A stretch of 64,000 nt of DNA from assembly GCF_029428675.1 (NCBI RefSeq), contig NZ_JAJNEL010000001.1, positions 1,054,001 to 1,118,000 of the forward strand, in the 5' to 3' direction. Source of the stretch: Streptomyces sp. JH14 (GTDB taxonomy: Bacteria; Actinomycetota; Actinomycetes; Streptomycetales; Streptomycetaceae). A model generated the notes under the pieces. It was not told where the DNA came from. It made no database searches and worked only from the letters and a program-made list of their open reading frames with translations. This document shows, one piece after another, positions 35,163-42,560 of this stretch; the first letter of the stretch is position 1, and every line of letters starts with the position of its first letter. The position numbers and the translations under genes are program-made.

Positions 35163-36377
35163 ATGGACTTCGCATTCGACGCCCGTACGGAGGAGCTGCG
35201 CGGCAAGCTGCTCACCTTCATGGACGAGCACGTGCACCCGGCCGAGCAGATCGCGCACGAGCAGCGTGCACTGCTCGCCTCCCCGTGGGACACCCCGCAG
35301 ATCGTCGAGGACCTGAAGGCCGAGGCGCGCAGGCAGGGCCTGTGGAACCTCTTCCTGCCCGACGCGGAGTACGGTGCCGGGCTGACCAACCTCCAGTACG
35401 CGCCCCTCGCCGAAATCACCGGCCGCTCACCGCAGTTGGCGCCGACGGCGCTGAACTGCGCGGCGCCGGACACCGGGAACATGGAGGTGCTGTTCCAGTT
35501 CGGCACGGACGAGCAGAAGAAGCAGTGGTTGGAGCCGCTGCTGGCCGGGGAGATCCGGTCGGCGTTCGCCATGACGGAGCCGGAGGTGGCGTCGTCGGAC
35601 GCGACCAACATCGAGACCCGGATCGTGCGCGACGGTGACGACTACGTCATCAACGGCCGCAAGTGGTACATCTCCGGGGCGATGAACCCGGACTGCCGGA
35701 TCTTCATCGTGATGGGCAAGACCGACCCGGACGGCGACGACATCCGCCGGCAGCAGTCGATGATCCTCGTCCCGCGCGACACACCCGGCCTCGAAGTGCG
35801 GCGCGCGATGCAGGTGTACGGGTACGAGGACCACTACCACGGCGGTCACGCGGAGGTCGTGTTCAACGACGTGCGGGTGCCCGCCGCGAACCTGGTCGGC
35901 GAGGAGGGCGACGGTTTCGCGATCGCGCAGGCACGGCTGGGTCCCGGCCGGATCCACCACTGCATGCGGCTGATCGGGATGGCCGAGCGGGCCATCGAGC
36001 TGATGTGCAGGCGGGCGGTGTCCCGTACGGCGTTCGGCAAGCCGCTCGCCCAGCAGGGCGTCGTGCAGAACTGGATCGCGGACGCGCGGGTCACGGTGGA
36101 GCAGCTGCGCCTGCTGGTGCTGAAGACGGCCTGGCTGATGGACACGGTGGGCAACCGTGGGGCTCACACGGAGATCCAGTCCATCAAGATCGCCACCCCG
36201 CGGGCGGTGGTCGACATCCTCGACCAGGCGGTGCAGCTGCACGGCGCGGGCGGCGTCAGCCAGGACTTCCCGCTGGCGGAACTGTGGGCGGGAGCGCGGA
36301 CGCTGAGGCTGGCGGACGGGCCGGACGAGGTGCATCAGCGGTCGCTGGCGCGGCGCGAGCTGAAGAAGTACCTGTAG
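35163..36377 (+). CDS. Acyl-CoA dehydrogenase, ACAD10/11-like
   Basis: A 404-residue flavoprotein. The N-terminal helical domain (MDFAFDARTEELRGKLLTF) is followed by FAMTEPEVASSDATNI, the FAD/substrate beta-domain motif, and GRKWYISGAMNPDC. The C-terminal helical bundle contains GRIHHCMRLIGMAERAIELMCRRAVSRTAFGKPL and HGAGGVSQDFPLAELWAGARTLRLADGPDEVHQRSLARRELKKYL, typical of long-chain or hydroxyacyl ACAD11-type enzymes. It would introduce the alpha-beta double bond, or remove the phosphate from a 4-phosphoacyl-CoA after the kinase encoded 8 bp upstream. AGGAAGG precedes the ATG. Confidence 0.9.
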   Translation: MDFAFDARTEELRGKLLTFMDEHVHPAEQIAHEQRALLASPWDTPQIVEDLKAEARRQGLWNLFLPDAEYGAGLTNLQYAPLAEITGRSPQLAPTALNCAAPDTGNMEVLFQFGTDEQKKQWLEPLLAGEIRSAFAMTEPEVASSDATNIETRIVRDGDDYVINGRKWYISGAMNPDCRIFIVMGKTDPDGDDIRRQQSMILVPRDTPGLEVRRAMQVYGYEDHYHGGHAEVVFNDVRVPAANLVGEEGDGFAIAQARLGPGRIHHCMRLIGMAERAIELMCRRAVSRTAFGKPLAQQGVVQNWIADARVTVEQLRLLVLKTAWLMDTVGNRGAHTEIQSIKIATPRAVVDILDQAVQLHGAGGVSQDFPLAELWAGARTLRLADGPDEVHQRSLARRELKKYL

Positions 36378-36417
36378 CGGCGGGACGGCGCGGGCTGCAG
36401 CCGCACCGTCCCGCGGA

Positions 36418-36448
36418 GCCGGACGGGCCGGGATTCCGCCCGTCCGGC
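36418..36448. terminator. Terminator between acyl-CoA dehydrogenase and chitinase genes
   Basis: A perfect 11-bp stem (36418-36428 with 36438-36448) and a 9-nt loop, between convergent genes. Confidence 0.8.
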
Positions 36449-36464
36449 CCAGGGATGGAGAGGT

Positions 36465-37592
36465 TCAGCTCTGGCGCAGCGGAGGCATCGGCAACGCAAT
36501 GCCGTACGTGGTGGCGCCGACGCCCACGCCGCCCTCGCAGGTGTTGGGCGGCTGGGTGCCGGTGCCGCGCGTGGAGGGCCGCTCCGCAGCCCAGAACATG
36601 TAGCCGAGCATGCCGGATGTCGTCCCGGCCCCGTTCGGCGCGACACTCTGCTCGAACGCTCCCGTCGACTTCTGCAGCGAGTTCGCGAAGTCGGTGCACT
36701 CCGGCAGCGACTTGGTCTGGTCACTGATGTAGACGGCGCCGGTGAACTTGGCCGGAGCGAGCGGGGGAACGGGGGGCGCGTAGGTGGGCTTGCCGTCCAC
36801 ATGCTCCTGCCAGTTGGCGACCGCCGTGCTCGCCGACGGCTGGCGCGCGGCCACCATCGCGTTGGCGTAGTCCAGGACCGGGTTGTCGGTGCGCAGCCAG
36901 TCGGTGGTCGCCTTCCGGTTGATGCCGATCAGCCAGCGGTCGCCGGCGGCCGTGTCGATGGTGAGCCGGGCGGCCGGGTCGCTGCCCGACGCGTCATAGG
37001 GGTGGACAGAGCGGTAGGCGTCGATGAAGGACTGGAGTCCGGTGAGGTCGGGGTCGGTGTTCTGCTCGTAGTCGATCTCGATGCCGACACCCAGGTCGCT
37101 CGCCACGGCGGCGGCGTTCAGGCCGAGTTGAGTGGCGTTTTCGGCGAGCGCCGCGTCCCATGCGTCGGTGTAGGTGATGCCGCCGATGGAGAGCATCACT
37201 CGGATGCCGTGCGAGGTGAAGTACTGCACGACCTCGCGGGTCATGCCCTTGGGCAGCCCGCCCGCCGTGGTCGCGTCGTCCGTACGGTGGAGCAGTCGCT
37301 GCGGCTCCACGAAGCTGAGCACCACCAGGTTGACCGAGGGGCGCCCGTCGCCGCGGTCGATCAGCCAGTGGTTCTTGGAGTCGAAGTCGGCGGCGCTGCG
37401 CACGGTGCCCCAGGTACAGGCATCGTCGCTGCAGTGCCAGGCTCCGTAGATCTGGGGCGGGGTGACGGTGGCGGCCGAGGCCGTGGGGGACTGCGGAACG
37501 AGCACGGCGAGGAGCAGGCCGAGGACGGCAAGCAGGGGCCGGCGGAGCGGCCTGGGGCGGAGTCTGCTGAACGGGGGCACGTGGGGACGCAT
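36465..37592 (-). CDS. Secreted glycoside hydrolase family 18 protein (chitinase-like)
   Basis: A 375-residue exported enzyme. The signal peptide has a basic start (MRPHVPPFSRLRPRPLRRP) and a Leu/Val core ending at QSPTASA. The GH18 barrel shows VMLSIGGITYTDAWDAAL and the catalytic motif DLGVGIEIDYEQ, which fits DxxDxDxE with Glu as proton donor, though the first Asp is replaced by a shift in spacing. Four to six Cys suggest disulfides. It would cleave chitin or another GlcNAc polymer outside the cell. GGAGG precedes the ATG at 37592. A dre-like operator lies 61-72 nt upstream. A binding domain is not evident. Confidence 0.8.
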   Translation of the reverse strand: MRPHVPPFSRLRPRPLRRPLLAVLGLLLAVLVPQSPTASAATVTPPQIYGAWHCSDDACTWGTVRSAADFDSKNHWLIDRGDGRPSVNLVVLSFVEPQRLLHRTDDATTAGGLPKGMTREVVQYFTSHGIRVMLSIGGITYTDAWDAALAENATQLGLNAAAVASDLGVGIEIDYEQNTDPDLTGLQSFIDAYRSVHPYDASGSDPAARLTIDTAAGDRWLIGINRKATTDWLRTDNPVLDYANAMVAARQPSASTAVANWQEHVDGKPTYAPPVPPLAPAKFTGAVYISDQTKSLPECTDFANSLQKSTGAFEQSVAPNGAGTTSGMLGYMFWAAERPSTRGTGTQPPNTCEGGVGVGATTYGIALPMPPLRQS

Positions 37593-37652
37593 CCGAACCT
37601 CCGGGGAAGGAAGTGGCCGACGGGACGCGGGGGGCGGCGCAGGCAGCGTGGC

Positions 37653-37664
37653 AGGTACAGACCA
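37653..37664 (-). promoter_or_regulatory. Chitinase-type operator (DasR/dre-like)
   Basis: On the minus strand the sequence TGGTCTGTACCT matches 10 of 12 positions of the well-known Streptomyces chitinase promoter repeat TGGTCTAGACCT, which is also the core of the DasR site. It lies 61-72 nt before the GH18 start and between a possible -35 (TTGCCG) and -10 (CACGCT) 17 bp apart. Confidence 0.5.
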
Positions 37665-37689
37665 ATCCGGCAAGAGTGCGTACCGCGGC

Positions 37690-37720
37690 AAGGCCCCGCG
37701 GTCGGTGACCGCGGGGCCTT
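37690..37720 (-). terminator. Terminator after the TetR gene
   Basis: A perfect 14-bp stem (37690-37703 with 37707-37720) with a 3-nt loop, 60 nt beyond the stop of the TetR gene on the minus strand. It separates the ligase operon from the chitinase promoter. Confidence 0.85.
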
Positions 37721-37779
37721 GGACCTCGCTCGGGAAGCCGGAGCCGGACGGGTGCCTCTCCCGTGTCCCTGATCCGACG

Positions 37780-38373
37780 TCAGGGGCGCAGCGCGCGCAG
37801 CAGCAGGTCCGCCAGATGGTCGGCGACCTCCTGCTGGCTGAGCGGGCCGTCCGGGCGGTACCACGTCGACAGGTGGTGCACGGAGCCGAAGTGGTAGTCC
37901 ACCACCAGATCCGCCGGGGTGGCCGTCGAGAACACCCCGCTCTGCTGGCCCTCTTCCACCAGCGCCCGGAACCGTTCGTGGTAGCGGCGCCGTTCCACCC
38001 GCACCTGCTTGTTCTTCTCCGGGCTCAGATGGTGCATGGACCGGAAGAAGATCGACGCGTCGTCGAGGTTCTCGATCGTCGTGACGACGACGTCCGCCGC
38101 CGCGTCCCGCAGTCGCTGCTCGACCGGCGCATCGGCGTCGGCGAAGGCGTCGAGCCGCTCCTGCTGGAGGCGCAGCACCCGGGCGTAGACCTCCTGGAGG
38201 AGATCCTCCTTGGACCCGAAGTAGTGGTACAGCGCGCCCTTGGTGACGCCCGCCGCCTCGACGATCTCCTGGACCGACGTGCGGTCGTAGCCCCGCTCGG
38301 CGAAGAGCCTGGTGGCGGCGGCCAGCAGCCGCTGCGGAACCGGGGCATCGTTCCCGTCCGTCGTTCTGGCCAT
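37780..38373 (-). CDS. TetR family regulator of the SDR/acyl-CoA ligase operon
   Basis: A 197-residue TetR-type repressor. The N-terminal helix-turn-helix (YDRTSVQEIVEAAGVTKGALYHYFGSKEDLLQ) is followed by a helical ligand-binding domain with ENLDDASIFFRSMHHLSPEKNKQ, a pattern seen in regulators of fatty-acid and aromatic acyl-CoA catabolism. The ATG at 38373 has AGGTGG upstream; an earlier ATG (38406) would place it inside the end of the ligase gene. It is the third gene of the SDR-ligase-TetR operon, whose promoter carries the 19-bp operator, so autoregulation is likely. Confidence 0.85.
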   Translation of the reverse strand: MARTTDGNDAPVPQRLLAAATRLFAERGYDRTSVQEIVEAAGVTKGALYHYFGSKEDLLQEVYARVLRLQQERLDAFADADAPVEQRLRDAAADVVVTTIENLDDASIFFRSMHHLSPEKNKQVRVERRRYHERFRALVEEGQQSGVFSTATPADLVVDYHFGSVHHLSTWYRPDGPLSQQEVADHLADLLLRALRP

Positions 38374-38414
38374 TGCCGCCACCTGCCTTCCGTCCGATCC
38401 GTGCATGCGCTGCG

Positions 38415-40091
38415 CTACTGCGCCGAACGCAGTTCCCGCCTGAGGATCTTCCCACTAGCCGTCTTCGGGAGTTCGGCCAGGATCTCGACCTCGCGCGGAT
38501 ACTTGTACGCCGCCAGCCGCTCCTTGCAGTACGCACCCAGCTCACCGGGCTCGATCACCGCTCCGGGCCGCAGGCTGACGTACGCCCGGACGGTCTCGCC
38601 GCGGTACGCGTCGGGGACACCGACGACGGCCGCTTCCCGCACCGCCGGGTGGGTGTACAGGACATCTTCCACCTCGCGCGGCCAGACCTTGAAGCCGGAG
38701 GCGTTGATCATGTCCTTCTTGCGGTCGACGACGTACAGCCAGCCGTCGCGGTCCATGAAGCCGATGTCGCCGGTCCGCAGCTCACCGTCCGGGAAGGCGG
38801 CGGCGGTCGCCTCGGGCAGCCGCCAGTAGCCGGAGACGACCTGGGGACCTCGGACGGCGATCTCGCCCTGCTCACCGAACGGCACCTCGTCGCCGTTCTC
38901 GTCGAGGATCCGGACGACCGTGTCGGGGCCCGGAACGCCGACGGAGAGCGTCCCGGAGACCGGGTCGACGGGGGCTTCCCGCTCGGGCGGTACGGACGCA
39001 CAGGGCGCCGTGCACTCGGTGAGACCGTAGCCGTTGCGGATGTACGGGCCGAAGCCGTCCCGGAACTTCTCCACGAGTGCGGGCGGCAGCGGTGCGCCGC
39101 CGGAGGACAGGATCCGGAACGAGGCGAAGTGCTCGGGTGTCACGCCCGGGGTGGCGGCGAGCGCCATGAAGGCCGTCGACGGACCGACGGTGTACGCGGG
39201 GCGGTGCTCGGCGAACGCGTCGAGGACGACACCGGGGTGGAAGCGGTACGCGAGGACGAGCGTGCCGGCGTTGGTGAGACAGGCCGCCAGCTGGCACACC
39301 ATGCCGGTGATGTGGAAGAGCGGGGCGAGCGCGAAGTACGCGGAGCCCTCGGGAACCGGGTGTCCGGTGCGCTGGCGCTCGGCGTTGACCATGATGTTGC
39401 CGTGGGAGTTCATGGCGCCCTTGGGGGCGCCGCTGGTCCCGGACGTGTAGCTGATCAGCGCCACGTCGGCGGAGTCGAGTTCACGGCCGTCGGGGGCGGC
39501 GAGCCCGCTGCGGGCGACGGCCACCAGGTCGTCGGTGTCGCCGGGGACGGGCAGCCGCTCGAAATTCAGGACGCGTTCGTCGTTCTGGCTCTGCAGGTCG
39601 AGCTCGCAGGCGGTGAGCGCGAACCGCACGGACGGGGCCGCCGCCGCGGTGTCCCGCAGATACGCCTCCCACGCCCGGTCCGCGCAGATCAGCGCGGTGA
39701 CCTCGGCGTCCTTCAGCACATGCCCGACCTCGCCGGACTTGTACATCGGGTTGAGCGGGACCACGGTCGCGCCGGCCTTCCAGGCACCGAGCAGGGCGAG
39801 CACGAACTGCGGGGAGTTCTGCAGCATGATCGCGACCCGGTCGCCGCGCTCCAGCCCCTTCGCGGCGAGGTGACCGGCCACGGAGTCGGAAAGCGCGTCG
39901 GTCTCGCGGTAACCGAGCCGTCCGTCGAAGTAGGCGAGCGCCGGGTGCTCGGGAGCGCGGGCGGCGGAGGCGCGGAAGGCGTGCACCAGGGTCCGGGCGG
40001 GGCTGACCGGGGCCCGCTGGGCCTCGCTGAGCAGGGAAATCCAGGGCTTCGCCGCGTAGACGGACCCGGTGTCGGTGTCGGACTCGGTCAT
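38415..40091 (-). CDS. AMP-dependent acyl-CoA synthetase/ligase
   Basis: A 558-residue adenylate-forming ligase that activates a carboxylic acid to its acyl-CoA through an acyl-AMP. The P-loop core motif ISYTSGTSGAPKGAM lies near residue 204, the substrate-pocket turn GYGLTEC at about 349, the hinge and ATP ligand DIGFMDRDGWLYVVDRKKDMI at about 440 and the C-terminal Lys in PKTASGKILRRELR. The start overlaps the stop of the SDR gene (ATGA) and has GGAGG upstream. Substrate chain length cannot be read; position with an SDR, a TetR and a shared operator with an acyl-CoA dehydrogenase operon points to hydroxy- or branched-acid catabolism. Confidence 0.9.
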   Translation of the reverse strand: MTESDTDTGSVYAAKPWISLLSEAQRAPVSPARTLVHAFRASAARAPEHPALAYFDGRLGYRETDALSDSVAGHLAAKGLERGDRVAIMLQNSPQFVLALLGAWKAGATVVPLNPMYKSGEVGHVLKDAEVTALICADRAWEAYLRDTAAAAPSVRFALTACELDLQSQNDERVLNFERLPVPGDTDDLVAVARSGLAAPDGRELDSADVALISYTSGTSGAPKGAMNSHGNIMVNAERQRTGHPVPEGSAYFALAPLFHITGMVCQLAACLTNAGTLVLAYRFHPGVVLDAFAEHRPAYTVGPSTAFMALAATPGVTPEHFASFRILSSGGAPLPPALVEKFRDGFGPYIRNGYGLTECTAPCASVPPEREAPVDPVSGTLSVGVPGPDTVVRILDENGDEVPFGEQGEIAVRGPQVVSGYWRLPEATAAAFPDGELRTGDIGFMDRDGWLYVVDRKKDMINASGFKVWPREVEDVLYTHPAVREAAVVGVPDAYRGETVRAYVSLRPGAVIEPGELGAYCKERLAAYKYPREVEILAELPKTASGKILRRELRSAQ

Positions 40092-40852
40092 GCGCCGGTC
40101 TCCTCCCACTTCTGCTGAAGGTGGTTCATGCTGCCGAGCCAGTGGTCGGTGTCCTTGGTGCGGGCCCGGTAGTACCCGGCGACCTCGGGGTGCGGCAGGA
40201 CGAGGAAGCGGTCCTCGGCCATGGCGTCGAAGAGCGCGTCGGCGACGGCCTCCGGCTCGATGGCGCTGGGGGCGAGCACGAGCTCGCCGGCCGACCCCGC
40301 GGCGGTGAGCATGTCCGTGCGCACGCCCTGCGGGCAGATCGCGTGGACCTTGATGCCGCGGTGGCGGTAGGTCAGCGAGAGCCATTCGGCGAAGGCGACG
40401 ACCCCGTGCTTGGTGACGCTGTACGGCGCCGCACCGATCATCGTCAGCAGCCCGGCGGCGGACGCGGTGGAGACGAACCGGCCGCTGCCGCGCTCCAGCC
40501 AGTCCGGCAGCAGCGCCCTGGCCGCGCGGACATGGGCCATCACATTGACGTCCCAGGCCGCTGCCCAGACGTCCTCGTCGGCGAAGACGTCGCCGGGCGA
40601 GGCGAGGCCCGCGTTGGCGCAGTAGATGTCGACGGTGCCGTCCAGCGCGTCCCGGGCGGCGTCCACGATCCGTGAGGCGTCACCGGCGACGGCGGTGCCG
40701 CCGATCTCCTCGGCCAGCGCCTTGATCCGGGCCTCGTCGAGGTCGTTGACGACGACCCTCGCGCCCTCCGCGGCGAATCTGCGGGCCAGAGCGGCGCCGA
40801 TGCCGCCTCCGGCTCCGGTGACCACCACGCCCGCGCCCTGCACCGTACTCAT
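40088..40852 (-). CDS. SDR family oxidoreductase
   Basis: A 254-residue classical short-chain dehydrogenase. The cofactor motif is TGAGGGIG (residues 12-19), followed by NDLDEARI (Asp at the end of strand 2 suggests NAD preference), CANAG, and the catalytic Ser/Tyr/Lys in STASAAG and YSVTKHG. It is first in the three-gene operon with the acyl-CoA ligase and TetR. The 4-nt ATGA overlap with the ligase shows coupling. It probably oxidises a hydroxyl in the same catabolic route. The spacer before its ATG holds the 19-bp operator. Confidence 0.88.
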   Translation of the reverse strand: MSTVQGAGVVVTGAGGGIGAALARRFAAEGARVVVNDLDEARIKALAEEIGGTAVAGDASRIVDAARDALDGTVDIYCANAGLASPGDVFADEDVWAAAWDVNVMAHVRAARALLPDWLERGSGRFVSTASAAGLLTMIGAAPYSVTKHGVVAFAEWLSLTYRHRGIKVHAICPQGVRTDMLTAAGSAGELVLAPSAIEPEAVADALFDAMAEDRFLVLPHPEVAGYYRARTKDTDHWLGSMNHLQQKWEETGA

Positions 40853-40891
40853 CGGGTCCCGCCTCTCTCAGCCGACTTCCCCAGCAGACTA

Positions 40892-40910
40892 ACCAGTCGG
40901 TATGTCGTCC
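40892..40910 (-). promoter_or_regulatory. TetR-type operator before the SDR/ligase/TetR operon
   Basis: ACCAGTCGGTATGTCGTCC, read on the plus strand, is identical as reverse complement to 34068-34086. It lies 40-58 nt before the SDR start. Outside the shared 19 bases the two sites diverge, which argues for selection on this block. Confidence 0.65.
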
Positions 40911-41036
40911 GGGAAGGGCTTGGCCCGGGTTGTCGCCACTCCTGTCACAGCGGTAGCGTCCGGCACGTTCCCCGGAGCGCTTCCGCGCGCTAGCGTGCGT
41001 GACCATGACAGTTGAAGCGATCATGGAGGTAGCCGA

Positions 41037-42314
41037 ATGAGCCTGTCCAGACGTGGTCTGCTGGCCGCTGGTGGTGCAGTCGGAGCCGTCGCAGCGACGG
41101 CCGCAGGAACCGGAACGGCGGCAGCGGGACCCGTGCCCGGCAAGGGACAGGGCGCCGGACGGAACCGTCTGCGCACCGGCTTCGACCGGCTGGCCGCGGA
41201 CGGTTACGCGCTGCTGAAGGGACAGAAGGTCGGGGTCGTCACCAATCCGACCGGGATCACCTCCGATGTCCGCCACATCGTCGATGTGATGCACCCGGAC
41301 GAGCGGGTGAACCTGGTCGCGGTCTTCGGGCCCGAACACGGCTTCCGCGGCACCGCGCAGGCGGGCGGCTCCGAGGGACGGTACGACGACCCGGCGACCG
41401 GGCTCCCTGTCTACGACACGTATCTGAAGAGCGGGCAGCCGCTCGCCGACGTCTTCACCGCGTCCGGCGTGGACACGATCGTCTTCGACATCCAGGACGC
41501 GGGCGCGCGCTTCTACACGTACATCTGGACGCTGTACGACTGCATGGAGGCGGCGGCCCTCGCGGGCAAGCGATTCGTCGTGCTGGACCGGCCGAACCCG
41601 GTGACCGGGCGGGCGGCGCTCGGGCCGGTCCTCGACCCGGCGTTCTCGACGTTCGTGGGGCGCCGGGAGATAGCGCAGGCGCACGGCATGACGGTCACCG
41701 AGCTGGCGCTGCTCTTCAACGCGGAGTTCCTGGCCGAGCGGCCGGTCGAGCTGGACATCGTGACGATGTCGGGGTGGCGGCGCTCGGACTTCTTCGACGA
41801 GACGGGGCTGCCGTGGGTCCCGCCGAGCCCGAACATGCCGACGCCCGACACCGCACTGGTGTACTCCGGGACCTGCCTCTTCGAGGGCACGAACCTCTCC
41901 GAGGGGCGCGGCACGACGCGGCCGTTCGAACTGCTCGGCGCGGAGGGCATCGACTACCGGTGGGCCGAGGCCGCGAACGCGCTGGACCTGCCCGGAGTCG
42001 CGTTCCGTGAGGCGTACTTCGCGCCGACGTTCTCCAAGTTCCAGGGAAAGACGGTCGGCGGGGTGCAGCTGCACGTGCAGGACCGGGAGGTGTTCGACCC
42101 GGTACGCACCGGGATCGCCCTGCTGGTGACGGCGAAGCAGTCGTGGAGCGGGTTCGCGTGGCGCTCGGACAACTGGATCGACAAGCTCACCGGGAACACG
42201 CGGGTCCGCACGATGATCGACGCGGGCGCGGACACGGACGAGGTGGTGGGCGCCTGGGCGGCGGACCTCGCCGCGTTCCGGGCGATGCGGAAGAAGTACT
42301 TGCAGTACCGATGA
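41037..42314 (+). CDS. namZ: DUF1343/NamZ-type exo-beta-N-acetylmuramidase, Tat-exported
   Basis: A 425-residue secreted enzyme. The N terminus SLSRRGLLAAGGAVGAVAATAAGTGTAAA is a twin-arginine signal. The mature part carries the DUF1343 (GH171) motifs: GVVTNPTGIT, FGPEHGFRGTAQAGG, DIQDAGARFYTYIWTLYDCM, DRPNPVTG and FEGTNLSEGRGTTRPFELLGA. NamZ removes N-acetylmuramic acid from the non-reducing ends of peptidoglycan chains and so supports wall recycling. GGAGG precedes the ATG. The downstream pair of hairpins ends transcription. A penicillin acylase homologue is convergent. Confidence 0.88.
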   Translation: MSLSRRGLLAAGGAVGAVAATAAGTGTAAAGPVPGKGQGAGRNRLRTGFDRLAADGYALLKGQKVGVVTNPTGITSDVRHIVDVMHPDERVNLVAVFGPEHGFRGTAQAGGSEGRYDDPATGLPVYDTYLKSGQPLADVFTASGVDTIVFDIQDAGARFYTYIWTLYDCMEAAALAGKRFVVLDRPNPVTGRAALGPVLDPAFSTFVGRREIAQAHGMTVTELALLFNAEFLAERPVELDIVTMSGWRRSDFFDETGLPWVPPSPNMPTPDTALVYSGTCLFEGTNLSEGRGTTRPFELLGAEGIDYRWAEAANALDLPGVAFREAYFAPTFSKFQGKTVGGVQLHVQDREVFDPVRTGIALLVTAKQSWSGFAWRSDNWIDKLTGNTRVRTMIDAGADTDEVVGAWAADLAAFRAMRKKYLQYR

Positions 42315-42375
42315 GACCGGGGGACGTCCGGCGGCCGGTGCTTCCGTCCCCGATCGCCGGACGCGCCGCGGTGTT

Positions 42376-42411
42376 CGCCGGGCGGGCCCGGAAGCCCGGG
42401 CCCGCCCGGCG
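42376..42411. terminator. First hairpin between namZ and the penicillin acylase gene
   Basis: A perfect 16-bp stem (42376-42391 with 42396-42411) and a 4-nt loop of very high G+C, 62 nt after the namZ stop. Confidence 0.85.
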
Positions 42412-42497
42412 TACGGTTGCGTCCTCGGACGCCGGAAGGGACTGTGGTGAACCGCCGTGCGGACCCGGGTGGTTCGCCGCGTGCGCTGCCGTCGGCC

Positions 42498-42530
42498 GCC
42501 GGACGGGCCCGAGGAGTGGGCCCGCCCGGC
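42498..42530. terminator. Second hairpin between namZ and the penicillin acylase gene
   Basis: A 13-bp stem with one G-U pair (42498-42510 with 42518-42530) and a 7-nt loop, 31 nt beyond the acylase stop on the minus strand. Its arms resemble the first hairpin in sequence. Confidence 0.75.
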
Positions 42531-42560
42531 GATCGAGGGCGCACGACCGGTGGCCACGCT

